From Nevskia soli DSM 19509 (GTDB taxonomy: Bacteria > Pseudomonadota > Gammaproteobacteria > Nevskiales > Nevskiaceae), in contig NZ_JONR01000007.1 of assembly GCF_000711955.1 (NCBI RefSeq), positions 62,001 to 126,000 on the forward strand: 64,000 nucleotides of DNA, in the 5' to 3' direction. The translations under genes were made by a program, and so were the position numbers. The notes under the pieces were generated by a model. That model was not told where the DNA came from. It ran no database searches and worked only from the letters and a program-made list of their open reading frames with translations. This document shows positions 35,208 through 44,993 of the stretch, piece by piece; within the stretch, counting starts at the first letter, position 1; the number at the start of each line of letters is the position of its first letter.

Positions 35208-36519
35208 GCCAGAACAGCAGCGCTACCCCGGGTATACCCAGCACGGCCGAGTAGACGAAAAATCCCGGATAGCCAATGGCATCGACCACATTGCCGGAGA
35301 ATCCTGCGATGAACTTGCCAGGCAACGGCCAGAGAGAGCCGAACAGTGCGTACTGTGTCGCAGTGTAGGCTGCGCTGGTGAGGCCGGACAGGTAGGCGAC
35401 GAAAGCGGTGCCGGCGATGCCGATGCCGAAGTTGTCCAGGCTGATCGCCGCAACCAGTCCGCTCATTCCCGGCTGGGCCCAGGCCATCCAGGCGTAAAAC
35501 AGATTGGCAAAGAAAATAACCAGCGCACCGACGAGCAGCGTGCGCAGAATTCCATGTCGGGCCATCAAAGCGCCGGCGGCGGCGATGCCCACCATGGTCA
35601 TGATCACGCCGTAGACCTTCGAAACACCCGCGATCTGCGTCAAACCGAAGCCCAGGGACAGGTAGAAATTGTTCGCCATCGCGCCCATGGTGTAGTCGGT
35701 GAGGCGGTAGAAGCCGATGAACAGCAGGATCAACAGTGCATGACGGACCGGGTAGCGATTGAAGAAGTCGACGAAAGGGCAAACCACCGCGCCGATGAAC
35801 CAGCCGGCCACGCTGCGTGCCGATTCAGGCCAGTGTGCCGTCCTTTCCAGAAAATCGATCACCCGCTGTTCCTGCGCAAGTGTGCGGCGGTCGATGGCAA
35901 CGGCAGGTTCGGAGATCAGCCAGGTCGTGATTGGTCCCACTAGGCCGAGTGCCGCCATGCACAGGTATGCCGCGCGCCAGCCGTAGGTCGAGGCCAGCAC
36001 CAAGGCGCCGGCACCTGCAACGATCAGGGCCACGCGGTAGCCGAACTGGTAGGCCGCCGCTTTGGCGTCCTGGTGATCCAACGGCGGCGTCTCGATGCGA
36101 AACGCGTCCAGTGCGATGTCCTGCGTCGCCGAGCAGAAGGCGACGAACACGGCAAGCAAGGCGACGGTTGCCAGTTCAGTGGCAGGATCGCGAAGGGCGA
36201 TTTGTGTGAGGCCCAGGGCAATGCCGCACTGTCCCAGCATCATCCAGCTTCGGCGCCGGCCAAGCTGGCCCAGCAGGGGCAGGTGCACGCGGTCCACCAC
36301 GGGTGCCCAGACGATCTTGAGCGTGTAGGTCAACCCCACCCAAGCGAAGGATCCGATGGTGGCCCGCTTCACCCCGGCTTGGGTGAGCCACGCGGTCAGT
36401 GTCGAGAACACGAGTAGGAACGGCAGGCCAGCGGAGAAGCCCAGATACAACATGGACCGCAGCCCGGGTCGCGTGAACTGTTTCAGATTATCCAGCCAGC
36501 CCTGCACAGCTCGGTTCAA
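35167..36519 (-). CDS. ampG: AmpG-like muropeptide MFS permease
   Basis: 450 residues with about 12-14 membrane helices. AmpG features include LYLGFSAGLPFLLVFSTLTAWL at the N-terminus, WAPVVDRVHLPLLGQLGRRRSW, SATQDIALDAFRIE and FVAYLSGLTSAAYTATQYALFGSL. It imports anhydromuropeptides for cell-wall recycling, which also links to beta-lactamase induction. The start is taken as TTG at 36519, overlapping the xthA stop in TTGA; GTG at 36507 is possible. No ATG fits without losing the first helix. Confidence 0.88.
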   Translation of the reverse strand: MNRAVQGWLDNLKQFTRPGLRSMLYLGFSAGLPFLLVFSTLTAWLTQAGVKRATIGSFAWVGLTYTLKIVWAPVVDRVHLPLLGQLGRRRSWMMLGQCGIALGLTQIALRDPATELATVALLAVFVAFCSATQDIALDAFRIETPPLDHQDAKAAAYQFGYRVALIVAGAGALVLASTYGWRAAYLCMAALGLVGPITTWLISEPAVAIDRRTLAQEQRVIDFLERTAHWPESARSVAGWFIGAVVCPFVDFFNRYPVRHALLILLFIGFYRLTDYTMGAMANNFYLSLGFGLTQIAGVSKVYGVIMTMVGIAAAGALMARHGILRTLLVGALVIFFANLFYAWMAWAQPGMSGLVAAISLDNFGIGIAGTAFVAYLSGLTSAAYTATQYALFGSLWPLPGKFIAGFSGNVVDAIGYPGFFVYSAVLGIPGVALLFWLMRQPPAPAPIRT

Positions 36520-37292
36520 AGTTTGTAGTCCAGCGTCAACGGCGCATGGTCGGAAAATCTCCGATCCTTGTACACCGCCGCCTCCTTGATCTTGCTCTTC
36601 AGTCCCGGCGTGACGATGTGGTAGTCGATGCGCCATCCCACGTTGTTGGCGTAGGCATTGCCGCGGTTGCTCCACCAGGTATAGGCCTCGCCTTCCAGTG
36701 CGGGGTGGAGAGCGCGGTAGCCGTCGACCCAGCCGACCTCGTTGAACAGGGTGTCGAGCCAGGCGCGCTCGTGCGGCAGGAAGCCGGAATTCTTCTGGTT
36801 GCCGCGCCAGTTCTTCAGGTCGATGTTCTTGTGCGCGATGTTCCAGTCGCCGCAGATCACGTATTCGCGGCCGTTGGCTATCCACTCGCGCAGCTTGGGC
36901 AGAAAGAATTCCAGGAAGCGGTCCTTGGAGGCCTGCCGTTCCGGGCCGGCCGAGCCCGAAGGCAGGTACAGCGAGATCACGGAGAGATTGCCGTGGCGCA
37001 ATTCGAGGTAGCGCCCCTCGTCGTCGAATTCCTTCTCTCCAAGCTTGTCCAGCACGTCGTCCGGCTGCTTGCGCGAGAACACGCCGACGCCGGCGTAGCC
37101 CTTCTTCTGCGCGTGGTTGAAATGCGCGTGCCAGCCCTTCGGCGAAAACGTGATGTCGCCCTCCAGGTCGCTGAGCTGGGCCTTGATCTCCTGCAGGCAG
37201 AGGTAGTCGGCTTTCTGCTCCGGCAGCCAGTCGAACAGGCCTTTTTTGGCGGCGGAGCGGATGCCGTTGGCATTGAGTGAGATGATGCGCAC
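36516..37292 (-). CDS. xthA: Exodeoxyribonuclease III
   Basis: 258 residues of the exonuclease III/AP endonuclease family: SLNANGIRSA, CLQEIKAQ (metal Glu), YLPSGSAGPERQASK, CGDWNIAH, WWSNRGNAYANNVGWRIDYH and SDHAPLTLDYKL. It repairs abasic sites and trims 3' blocks. The GTG start at 37292 is chosen because AGAGGT lies 5 nt upstream and the protein then begins VRIISLNANG as in relatives. It is divergent from pyrE and co-transcribed with ampG. Confidence 0.94.
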   Translation of the reverse strand: MRIISLNANGIRSAAKKGLFDWLPEQKADYLCLQEIKAQLSDLEGDITFSPKGWHAHFNHAQKKGYAGVGVFSRKQPDDVLDKLGEKEFDDEGRYLELRHGNLSVISLYLPSGSAGPERQASKDRFLEFFLPKLREWIANGREYVICGDWNIAHKNIDLKNWRGNQKNSGFLPHERAWLDTLFNEVGWVDGYRALHPALEGEAYTWWSNRGNAYANNVGWRIDYHIVTPGLKSKIKEAAVYKDRRFSDHAPLTLDYKL

Positions 37293-37367
37293 GCTGACCT
37301 CTGGAAAAGGGCTGTCGGAACTGCCGATTAGTCTTGCACAATAACGTACCGTTCGATGCCTATCCCC

Positions 37368-38021
37368 ATGCAAAACTACAAGACCACCTTCTTCAAGCTC
37401 GCCCTCAAGCACGAAGTGCTGCGCTTCGGCTCCTTCACCCTCAAGTCCGGGCGCGTCAGCCCCTACTTCTTCAATCTCGGCCGTATCGCCAGCGGCGGCG
37501 CCCTGCGCGAACTGGCGCATGCCTATGCCGATGCCATCCAGGCTTCAGGGCTTGAATTCGACCTGCTGTTCGGGCCGGCCTACAAGGGCATCCCCCTGGC
37601 GGCGGCGGTGGCCTGCGCCATGGCCGAGCGCGGCCGCGACCTGCCCTTCGCCTACAACCGCAAGGAAGCCAAGGACCACGGCGAGGGTGGGGTGCTGGTC
37701 GGGGCGGACGTGAGCGGCAAACGCATCCTGATCGTCGACGACGTGCTCACCGCCGGCACCGCCCTGCGCGAATCGCATGGCCTGCTGGTCCGGGCCGGCG
37801 CATTGCCGGTTGCGGCAATAACTGCCCTGGATCGTCAGGAGGTCGGCCCGAATGGCCGTGGCGCGGTTGCAGAACTTGTTGAAAATACTAAGATCTCAGT
37901 GATATCCCTGGTCACGGTACAGGACTTGCTCCTGTACCTGCAGGGCAGCGATGGCGATCCGGCCACGATCGCTGCCATCCAGGCCTACCAGGCGCGCTAC
38001 GGTGTTCCTGCGTCAGCATGA
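37368..38021 (+). CDS. pyrE: Orotate phosphoribosyltransferase
   Basis: 217 residues. It joins orotate and PRPP in pyrimidine synthesis. Visible are LRFGSFTLKSGRVSPYFFN, LLFGPAYKGIPLAAAVA, NRKEAKDHGEGG (catalytic loop) and the PRPP motif LIVDDVLTAGTALRES. The start at 37368 gives the usual MQNYK-type N-terminus; an ATG four codons upstream is also in frame and neither has a clear ribosome site. Confidence 0.95.
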   Translation: MQNYKTTFFKLALKHEVLRFGSFTLKSGRVSPYFFNLGRIASGGALRELAHAYADAIQASGLEFDLLFGPAYKGIPLAAAVACAMAERGRDLPFAYNRKEAKDHGEGGVLVGADVSGKRILIVDDVLTAGTALRESHGLLVRAGALPVAAITALDRQEVGPNGRGAVAELVENTKISVISLVTVQDLLLYLQGSDGDPATIAAIQAYQARYGVPASA

Positions 38022-38045
38022 TTTTTGGGGGGAGGGCCGCGTCGT

Positions 38046-38759
38046 TTGAGGACGCATACAAGGGCGTTGATCGGGCTGGCAGCCGTGCTGGTGAGCACGG
38101 CTGCCAATCTGCCTGCCAGCGCCGACGATCCAGGCAAGAACGGTATCGTCTGCTGGCTGGACGATCACGGCCAGCGTGCCTGCGGCGACCATGTACCGCC
38201 CCAATACGCCCGCAAGCAGCGCGAGATCTACGACCGGCGCGGCGTGCTGGTGCACACCCTGCCGGCGGAGCAGACCCCGGAGCAGCGCGCCGAGGATGAG
38301 CGCAAGCAGCGCGAGGCCCAGCGCCTCCTGCAGCAGCAGCAGAACGACGACTTCATGCTGCAGACCTACCGCAACGTCGACGAGTTGAAGGCGGTACGCG
38401 ACGGCCGCCTGCAGACCCTGGACACCCGTATCGACCTGGCCGAAAAGGCGGTGCGCGATGGCGCCGCCTCGGTCAAGGACCTGCAGGACCGCGCCGAAGC
38501 CGAGCGCACTGCCGGCCGCGATGTCAGCCCCGAACTGCTCGGCCAGATCAAGACGTTCGAGGGCGCGCAGGCCGACAATATCCGTGCCCTGGCCCAGGTG
38601 AAACAGGATCGCGACGCCACCGCCAGCGAGTTCGAGCGCGAAATCCTGCACTTCCAGGAGATGCGCGGCGGTGCCGCAGGCACGCCAGCGCCCCCGGCCA
38701 CGCCGCAGCCGCCTCCTCCAGCTGCCGCACCCAGTCCGCAGCAGGTGCCCAAGCCCTGA
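38046..38759 (+). CDS. Secreted DUF4124-domain protein with coiled coil
   Basis: 237 residues. A signal peptide (ALIGLAAVLVSTAANLPASA) is followed by a DUF4124-like segment (CWLDDHGQRACGDHVPPQ), a charged coiled coil (about 65-205) and a Pro/Ala-rich tail. DUF4124 proteins are small envelope proteins of unknown role common in gammaproteobacteria. The TTG at 38046 is chosen because GGAGG lies 10 nt upstream and the signal peptide follows; a TTG at 38025 precedes the ribosome site and is less likely. Its start is 24 nt after pyrE. Confidence 0.72.
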   Translation: MRTHTRALIGLAAVLVSTAANLPASADDPGKNGIVCWLDDHGQRACGDHVPPQYARKQREIYDRRGVLVHTLPAEQTPEQRAEDERKQREAQRLLQQQQNDDFMLQTYRNVDELKAVRDGRLQTLDTRIDLAEKAVRDGAASVKDLQDRAEAERTAGRDVSPELLGQIKTFEGAQADNIRALAQVKQDRDATASEFEREILHFQEMRGGAAGTPAPPATPQPPPPAAAPSPQQVPKP

Positions 38760-38843
38760 GCGGCCTCGACCCGGCAGCGGGTCGGGATGGCCTCGTCCCG
38801 CTGCGGGTTTCAGAGCACCGGCGAATCGCGGACAATCAGGCCC

Positions 38844-39431
38844 ATGTCCGCCCAACTCTATCTCGCCTCGCGCTCGCCGCGCCGCGCCCAGTTCCTGCGC
38901 CAGTTGGGCCTGCGCTTCGAAACGCTGCCCGCCGATGTGCCGGAGCAGCCGGCCCCGGGACAACTGCCCGCCGACTACGCCCTGGCCACCGCGCTGGCCA
39001 AGGCCCGCGCCGCCGCCGCGGGGGCGACGCTGGCGCTGCCGGTGCTGGGCGCGGACACCGATGTTTCCATCGACGGCGAAATCCTCGGCAAGCCGCGCGA
39101 CCGCGACGATGCCCTGGCCATGCTGGCGCGCCTGTCCGGCCGCACCCACGAGGTATGCAGCGCCGTGGTGGTGATCGCCGGTACGCGGGTGGAAAGCGCG
39201 CTGACGGTGACGCGCGTCAGCTTCGGCGCCATCGATCCGGCGCAGGCGCTGGCCTACTGGGCCTCGGGTGAGCCCGCGGACAAGGCCGGCGCCTATGCCA
39301 TCCAGGGCCATGCCGCGCGCTGGGTGAAGCGCATCGAGGGCAGCTACAGCGGCGTGGTCGGCCTGCCGCTGTACGAAACCTGCGAGCTGCTGCAGCGCTT
39401 CGGCGTGGATTGCACCGGTGCCCCCGCATGA
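38844..39431 (+). CDS. maf: Maf family nucleotide pyrophosphatase
   Basis: 195 residues. Maf proteins hydrolyse dTTP, UTP or modified nucleotides and influence septation. Signature parts are LASRSPRRAQFLRQLG, GADTDVSIDGEILGKP (catalytic Asp) and DKAGAYAIQGHAARWVKRIEGSYSGVVGLP. The subclass with SRSPRR and the ADT motif fits the dTTPase/UTPase (YhdE) type. The stop overlaps the rng start in ATGA, the same maf-rng order seen in E. coli. Confidence 0.94.
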   Translation: MSAQLYLASRSPRRAQFLRQLGLRFETLPADVPEQPAPGQLPADYALATALAKARAAAAGATLALPVLGADTDVSIDGEILGKPRDRDDALAMLARLSGRTHEVCSAVVVIAGTRVESALTVTRVSFGAIDPAQALAYWASGEPADKAGAYAIQGHAARWVKRIEGSYSGVVGLPLYETCELLQRFGVDCTGAPA

Positions 39432-40885
39432 GCACCGAGATCCTGGTCAACATCGGCACGCAGGAAACCCGCGTGGCCCTGGTGGAAGGCGGCGCGGCCC
39501 AGGAGATCTACGTGCAGCGCGCCGCCCGCCACGGCCTGGTCGGCAATATCTACAAGGGCGTGGTGAAGCGCGTGCTGCCTGGCATGCAGGCGGCATTTGT
39601 CGATATCGGCCTGGAGCGCACGGCGTTCCTGCACGTGGCCGACATGCTCAATACCGAGACCCATACCGCGCCGCTGCCGCCGGTGGAGCGTCTGCTGCAC
39701 GAGGGCGAGGAAGTGCTGGTGCAGATTCTCAAGGATCCGCTCGGCACCAAGGGCGCGCGCCTCACCACGCTGCTGTCGATCCCCTCGCGCTACCTGGTGC
39801 TGATGCCGTTCGAGAAGCACGTCGGTGTCTCCGCCAAGATCGAGGACGAGGCCGAGCGCACGCGGCTCAAGGGCATCCTGGAGACGCTGGTGCCGGAGCT
39901 GGCGCCGGAGTGGGGCGTGATCGCCCGCACCGCGGGCGAGGGCGCCGACGCCGAAGCCTTGAAGCAGGACCTGCTGTTCCTGACCCGGTTGTGGGGCTCG
40001 GTCAGCCAGCAGGTGCGGCAGGCGCAGCCGGGAACCCTGGTGCACGGCGATCTGCCGCTGTCGATGCGCATCCTGCGCGATCTGCTCGGCACCGCGGTGG
40101 AGCGGGTGCGCATCGACAGCGCCGAGGAGGCGCGCCGGGTGCAGCAGTTCGCCAGGGTGTTCGTGCCGCAGGCGGCGGCGAAGATCGAGCCGTATTGCGG
40201 CCAGGCGCCGATCTTCGACCTCTACGGCGTCGAAGACGAATTGAACCGCGCGTTGGAGCGCAAGGTCGAACTGAAGTCGGGTGGGCATCTGGTGATCGAC
40301 CAGACCGAAGCCATGACCACCATCGACGTCAATACCGGCGCCTTCACCGGCCATCGCAACCTTGAAGAGACCATCGTCAAGACCAACCTGGAAGCTGCCT
40401 CCGCCATCGCGCGGCAGCTGCGCCTGCGCAACCTGGGCGGCATCATCATTCTCGACTTCATCGACATGCGCAGCGAGGAGCACCGTGCCCAGGTGTTGCG
40501 CACCCTGGAGAAGGACGTGGCGCGCGATCCCGCGCGCACCCGCATCTACCCCTTCTCCGAACTGGGCCTGGTGCAGATGACGCGCAAGCGCACCCGCGAA
40601 AGCCTCGGCCACATCCTGTGCGAGCCCTGCGGCGCCTGCGGCGGCCGGGGTTGCGTCAAGACGGTGGAGACGGTGTGCCACGAGATCGCCCGCGAAGTGC
40701 AGCGCGCGGCGCGCATGTACGATCCGAAATCCTTCCTGGTGCTGGCGGCGCCCAGTGTCGTCGCGCGCCTGCAGGAAGAGCAGGCCGGCGGCGTGGCCGA
40801 ACTCGAGGCCAGCCTGAAGCGGCCGATCAAGCTCCAGCCCGAGGCGCACTACCAGCAGGAAGTGTTCGACGTGGTTCCGGTGTGA
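39428..40885 (+). CDS. rng: Ribonuclease G
   Basis: 485 residues. It has an S1 RNA-binding domain near the N-terminus (GNIYKGVVKRVLPGMQAAFVDIG), an RNase E/G catalytic domain with TTIDVNTGAFTG and IIILDFIDM (metal Asp residues), and the zinc-link CEPCGACGGRG. It processes 16S rRNA 5' ends and decays some mRNAs. It overlaps maf by 4 nt (ATGA). A family repeat with hairpin lies between rng and yhdP. Confidence 0.96.
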   Translation: MSTEILVNIGTQETRVALVEGGAAQEIYVQRAARHGLVGNIYKGVVKRVLPGMQAAFVDIGLERTAFLHVADMLNTETHTAPLPPVERLLHEGEEVLVQILKDPLGTKGARLTTLLSIPSRYLVLMPFEKHVGVSAKIEDEAERTRLKGILETLVPELAPEWGVIARTAGEGADAEALKQDLLFLTRLWGSVSQQVRQAQPGTLVHGDLPLSMRILRDLLGTAVERVRIDSAEEARRVQQFARVFVPQAAAKIEPYCGQAPIFDLYGVEDELNRALERKVELKSGGHLVIDQTEAMTTIDVNTGAFTGHRNLEETIVKTNLEAASAIARQLRLRNLGGIIILDFIDMRSEEHRAQVLRTLEKDVARDPARTRIYPFSELGLVQMTRKRTRESLGHILCEPCGACGGRGCVKTVETVCHEIAREVQRAARMYDPKSFLVLAAPSVVARLQEEQAGGVAELEASLKRPIKLQPEAHYQQEVFDVVPV

Positions 40886-40900
40886 GGCGCCTGCGGCGCA

Positions 40901-40980
40901 GTGACCAGTGGCTAGTGGTTGGTGGCCAGTTAAAAGCATGCGTGGCTTTTACTGGCCACTGGCCACTGATTACCAATCAC
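40901..40980. repeat. GTGACTAGTGG-type dispersed repeat, copy 1
   Basis: Built from GTGGCCAGTG-like words on both strands. The core is a 15-bp stem (40922-40937 with 40945-40959, one bulge) holding the loop ATGCGTG, flanked by GTGACCAGTGGCTAGTGG and a complementary CCACTGATTACCAATCAC. Related words recur at 57949-58062. It may also serve as the rng terminator. Confidence 0.75.
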
Positions 40981-40999
40981 TTGGCCCAGAGGGCCATGC

Positions 41000-43900
41000 G
41001 TGGAGCGTAAGCGCCGCCGCTGGTGGACCTGGGGTTTGAGCACGGTTGCGGCGCTGGTGGTGCTGGCCGCCACTGTGAGCCTGGTGTTCCGCCTGGTGGT
41101 CGACGCGGTGCCGGACTACCGCAACAAGCTGCAAGGCCTGGTGACGCAGGCCGCCGGGCATCCCACCCGCATCGGCTCGATGGCGCTGACCTGGCAGCGG
41201 CTGCAGCCCAGCCTCGACCTGCGCGACGTCGCCCTGCTCGACGAGCAGGGCAAGCCCCTGCTGCAGCTGTCGCGGCTGCGCCTGGGCTTCAGCCTGGGCC
41301 GGCTGCTCACCACCGACTGGATGCCGGGCACCATCGAGGTCTACGGCCTGCAGCTGGAGGCGGACGTCGATATCCTCGGGCGCTGGTCGCTACGCGGCTT
41401 CAGCGGCGCCGGCGGCAGCAAGCTCGGCGACGCCGAATTGCAACGCCTGGAGCGCCTGGACCGGGTGCGCCTGCGCGACAGCCTGCTGCTGGTGCACGAT
41501 CCGCAGTTCAGCCGGCAGCCGCTGAGCGTCGGCGTCACCGATGCCGAGGTGCATCATGAGGGATCGCGTTACACCCTGACGGCGCGGCTGCGGCCGCCCC
41601 CTGAACTGGCCACCGCTGCCAGCGCTTCGGCCACCTTGCAGGGCGATCTGTCGCAGCCGCAAAGCTGGCAGGGCAGCGCCGCCTTGCAGCTCGACGACAT
41701 CCAGGGCTGGCCCTGGCTGGCTGGCACGCTCGGGCCCGGCGTGCGGCTTACGCTGCAACAGGCGCAGCTGCGCCTGAGCGGCCGCGTCGAAGCCGGCCAC
41801 ATCGCCGAAATCGACGCGCAGGCCGGCGCCGCCGCGATTGCCGCGGTCCGCGGCAGCGATACGCTGGCCCGCGTAACCCAGCTGCAGCTCGATGTCGCCG
41901 CTTGGCCGGAACCGCAGGCCTGGCGCACTGAAGTGCGCAAGCTGGCACTGAACGGCGCGCGCGGCACGACGACTGCGCAAGGCCATTTCCGCTATGCAGT
42001 GAGCGACGACGGCACCAGCCTGGATGGCGGTGCCGATGGCTTGCGCCTGGACGATCTGGCGCCCTGGCTGGCGCTGCGGAAGGATCTCCCGGCCAGCGCG
42101 GCGCGCCTGCGCGATGTGCGCGGCGACGTGCATGAGCTGACGGTCCATTACGAGCAGGCCAACGCCGGCGGCTCCACGGCGGCCAGGTACAAGGTCCATG
42201 CGCGGCTGGCCGGCGCCGGGCTCGCCGCGGATGCGACGCAGGCCGGCTTCTCCGGTCTGGACGCCGTGGTCGAAGCCGACCAGGACGGCGGCCAACTGCA
42301 ATTGCAGAAGGCCGCGCTGGGGGTGCAGTTGCCGGATGCGTTCGAGCAGGCGCTGCCGGTGGCCTCACTCAGCGGCGACTTCGGCTGGAAGCGCGACGCC
42401 GCCGCGCCCGGCTGGCGCATCGGCGCACCGCAGTTCGACTGGAAGCTGCTCGGCACCAGCGGCCACGGCCAGTTCAGCCTGCTGCTGCCGGAACAGGCCG
42501 ATGCTTCACCGAACCTGCAGCTCACCGCGGATTTCGCGGCGGAAGACGTGATCGGCCTGAAGCCCTGGATCCCGAAGGACTGGGGTGCCGGTACCCGCGA
42601 CTGGCTGACCCGCGCCCTGCAGCGCGGCCGCGTCTCGCAAGGGCATCTGCAACTCGATGGCCCGCTGGCCGATTATCCCTTCGTCGAAAAGCCCACCGGC
42701 CACTGGCTGCTCGACCTGGTCGTGGCCGATGGCACGCTGCTCTATGCGCCGGGCTGGCCGCAGGCGGAAAAGCTCCAGGCGCAACTGCGCTTTCGCGGCC
42801 ATGGTTTGCAGATCAGTTCCAGCGGGGCGCAGATCGCCGGCAACGCGGTCGATCACATCGAGGCGCAGATTCCGGACTTCCGCCAGGCCCGCCTGACGGT
42901 GGACGGCAGCACCCACGGCGACGCCGCGCGCTACTACGCCCTGCTGCGCAACAGTCCGCTCAACAAGAAGCTGTCGAGTCTGCTGACGCAAACCGATGCT
43001 TCCGGTCCCGCGGCGGTGGACGTGCACCTGGACATCCCGCTCAACGTCGATGATCCGCCGGTGCATGTCGCGGGTACGGCGCGCTTCGACGGCGGCACGG
43101 TGAAGGTGCGCGCCATCGATCCTCCCGTAACCGGCCTGCGCGGCAGCCTGGCGTTCGACGATAACGGTGTCACCAGCAATGGCCTCAGCGGCCAGCTCTA
43201 CGGCGCCACCCTCAACGCCACCATCCGCGCCGAGCCGGAGAGTCCCGATGGTGTGCTGCTGGTGCAGACCGACGCGCCGGCGCAGCAGGCCGACGGCCTG
43301 CTCGCCGCATACACGCCGGAATGGTTGCGGCAGCGCATCGACGGTACCGTGCATATCGCCGCGCGCCTGCCGTTCGCCGGTCCGCACAGCGGCCAGCTCA
43401 GCCTGAGCACGGATCTGCGCGGCGTCGCCGTGAAGCTGCCGCCGCCGGTGGCCAAAAGCGCCGAGGACAGCCTGCCGCTGACCGTCACCGTGGGCGAGGG
43501 CGGCAGCGCCAAGCCCAATGACGCCGATGCCTTGCGGGTGCGCATCGACGGCGGCGATCGTTTCGCCGTGGCCCTGCGCTTCGGCAAGGAGAAGCCCGGC
43601 GGCGATGCGCTGCTGACGCGCAGTGTCGAGGTGCGGCTCGGCTCCGGCGAGATGCCGCGCGCCGATGCCGGCGGCGTCTTCATCAGCGGCGCGCCCGCCG
43701 TGCTGGACGCGATCGCCTGGACCGATCTGTTCGATGCGATCGACGCCGCCGGCGGGCAGAAGCCGGAGAAGCCACCCGTCGCCGCAGCGGCGGTCGCCGA
43801 AAGCCTGCAGTTCCGCGGCTTCGACCTGACGCCGCAGCAGCTGGTGTATCGCGGCGCCACCCTGCAGCAGGCCCATCTGCTGGGCAAGCCCGAGGCCGAC

Positions 43901-44977
43901 GGCTGGAGCGTGCAGGTCGACGGCGCCAACGCGCAGGGACACATCGCCTTCAGCCGCGCCAACGGCGGCCGCCTGCAGGCGCGTTTGCAGCGGCTGCAGC
44001 TGCAGCCGCTGGCCGAGATGAGCCAGCCTGGCGGCGGCGATGCCGCCGCGCCCAGCCCGCCCTTCGATCCCAACCAGGCGCCGCTGCTGGATCTTGCCTG
44101 CGACTCGCTCAAGCTCGGCGACGCCGATCTCGGCCGTTTCAGCATGCTCACCTCGCGCACCGCCGGCGGCCAGGCGCTGGATCTGCTGAAGTTCGAGGGC
44201 GGCCAGCTGCAAACCAATACGCGCGGCAGCTGGCTGCGCCGCAACGGCAGCTCCTATGCGGATTTGTCGTTCGAGTTCGATGCGCGCGACCTGGGCAAGG
44301 TGCTGCAGGCTTTCGGCTACGCCGAAACCATGGACGGCAAGAACGCCAAATTCTCCGGCACCCTGACCTGGCCGCAGAGCGCGAACGGCCTGGAGCTGGC
44401 GCAGGCGCGCGGCAAGGTCACCCTGGCGGTGCAGAAGGGTGCGCTGAAGGCGGTGAAGCCCGGCGCGGGCCGGGTGCTCGGCATCCTCAACCTGTATGCC
44501 CTGCCGCGGCGGCTGCTGACCCTGGATTTCCACGATGTGGTCTCCACCGGCCTGGGCTTCGACACCCTCGGCGGCAGCTTCAACCTGGCCGACGGCCAGG
44601 CCCAGACCACCGACCTACAGGTCGACGCGCCCTCGATGAAGCTGCAGATGAGCGGCCGCATCGGCCTCGCAGCGCGCGATTACGATCAGAAGATCACGGT
44701 CTATCCCAATGTCACCACCGGCGTCACCGTTGGCGCCACCCTGATCGGCGGCCCCATCGCCGGCGGCATCGCGCTGCTGGCGCAGGAAGTGTTCAACAAG
44801 CCGTTCAACGCGCTGAGCCAGTTCAGCTACCGCGTCACCGGCAGCTGGGACAATCCGCAGGTCAGGGTGGGTACGGTCAGGCCCAGCTCGGACAAGGACG
44901 CGCCGGATCCGCCGCAGCCCCCCGCACAGCCGGCGCCGGGCGCCGCACCGCCAGCCCCTTCTCAAAATGCCGGATAA
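41000..44977 (+). CDS. yhdP: YhdP/AsmA-like inner membrane protein
   Basis: 1325 residues, the usual length for YhdP. There is one N-terminal membrane helix (GLSTVAALVVLAATVSLVFRL), then a very long periplasmic beta-repeat body (AsmA-like, with LTWQRLQPSLDLRDVALLDE early and the conserved GRVLGILNLYALPRRLLTLDFHDV near the C-terminus). A Pro-rich tail follows. YhdP with TamB and YdbH carries phospholipid toward the outer membrane through a hydrophobic groove. The GTG start has AGAGGG upstream. The order yhdP-nit-tldD is conserved in gammaproteobacteria. Confidence 0.92.
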   Translation: MERKRRRWWTWGLSTVAALVVLAATVSLVFRLVVDAVPDYRNKLQGLVTQAAGHPTRIGSMALTWQRLQPSLDLRDVALLDEQGKPLLQLSRLRLGFSLGRLLTTDWMPGTIEVYGLQLEADVDILGRWSLRGFSGAGGSKLGDAELQRLERLDRVRLRDSLLLVHDPQFSRQPLSVGVTDAEVHHEGSRYTLTARLRPPPELATAASASATLQGDLSQPQSWQGSAALQLDDIQGWPWLAGTLGPGVRLTLQQAQLRLSGRVEAGHIAEIDAQAGAAAIAAVRGSDTLARVTQLQLDVAAWPEPQAWRTEVRKLALNGARGTTTAQGHFRYAVSDDGTSLDGGADGLRLDDLAPWLALRKDLPASAARLRDVRGDVHELTVHYEQANAGGSTAARYKVHARLAGAGLAADATQAGFSGLDAVVEADQDGGQLQLQKAALGVQLPDAFEQALPVASLSGDFGWKRDAAAPGWRIGAPQFDWKLLGTSGHGQFSLLLPEQADASPNLQLTADFAAEDVIGLKPWIPKDWGAGTRDWLTRALQRGRVSQGHLQLDGPLADYPFVEKPTGHWLLDLVVADGTLLYAPGWPQAEKLQAQLRFRGHGLQISSSGAQIAGNAVDHIEAQIPDFRQARLTVDGSTHGDAARYYALLRNSPLNKKLSSLLTQTDASGPAAVDVHLDIPLNVDDPPVHVAGTARFDGGTVKVRAIDPPVTGLRGSLAFDDNGVTSNGLSGQLYGATLNATIRAEPESPDGVLLVQTDAPAQQADGLLAAYTPEWLRQRIDGTVHIAARLPFAGPHSGQLSLSTDLRGVAVKLPPPVAKSAEDSLPLTVTVGEGGSAKPNDADALRVRIDGGDRFAVALRFGKEKPGGDALLTRSVEVRLGSGEMPRADAGGVFISGAPAVLDAIAWTDLFDAIDAAGGQKPEKPPVAAAAVAESLQFRGFDLTPQQLVYRGATLQQAHLLGKPEADGWSVQVDGANAQGHIAFSRANGGRLQARLQRLQLQPLAEMSQPGGGDAAAPSPPFDPNQAPLLDLACDSLKLGDADLGRFSMLTSRTAGGQALDLLKFEGGQLQTNTRGSWLRRNGSSYADLSFEFDARDLGKVLQAFGYAETMDGKNAKFSGTLTWPQSANGLELAQARGKVTLAVQKGALKAVKPGAGRVLGILNLYALPRRLLTLDFHDVVSTGLGFDTLGGSFNLADGQAQTTDLQVDAPSMKLQMSGRIGLAARDYDQKITVYPNVTTGVTVGATLIGGPIAGGIALLAQEVFNKPFNALSQFSYRVTGSWDNPQVRVGTVRPSSDKDAPDPPQPPAQPAPGAAPPAPSQNAG

Positions 44978-44993
44978 GCAGGAGGATTCCGCC

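Noticed and set aside
36520..37341. N-terminal extension of ampG through the xthA region
   Set aside because: This part is an alternative frame of xthA and has no membrane helices; ampG starts at the TTGA overlap.
42506..44533. 675-codon open frame antisense to yhdP
   Set aside because: Low-complexity Gly/Ala/Arg/Gln composition is typical of a shadow frame opposite a GC-rich gene; yhdP is well supported.
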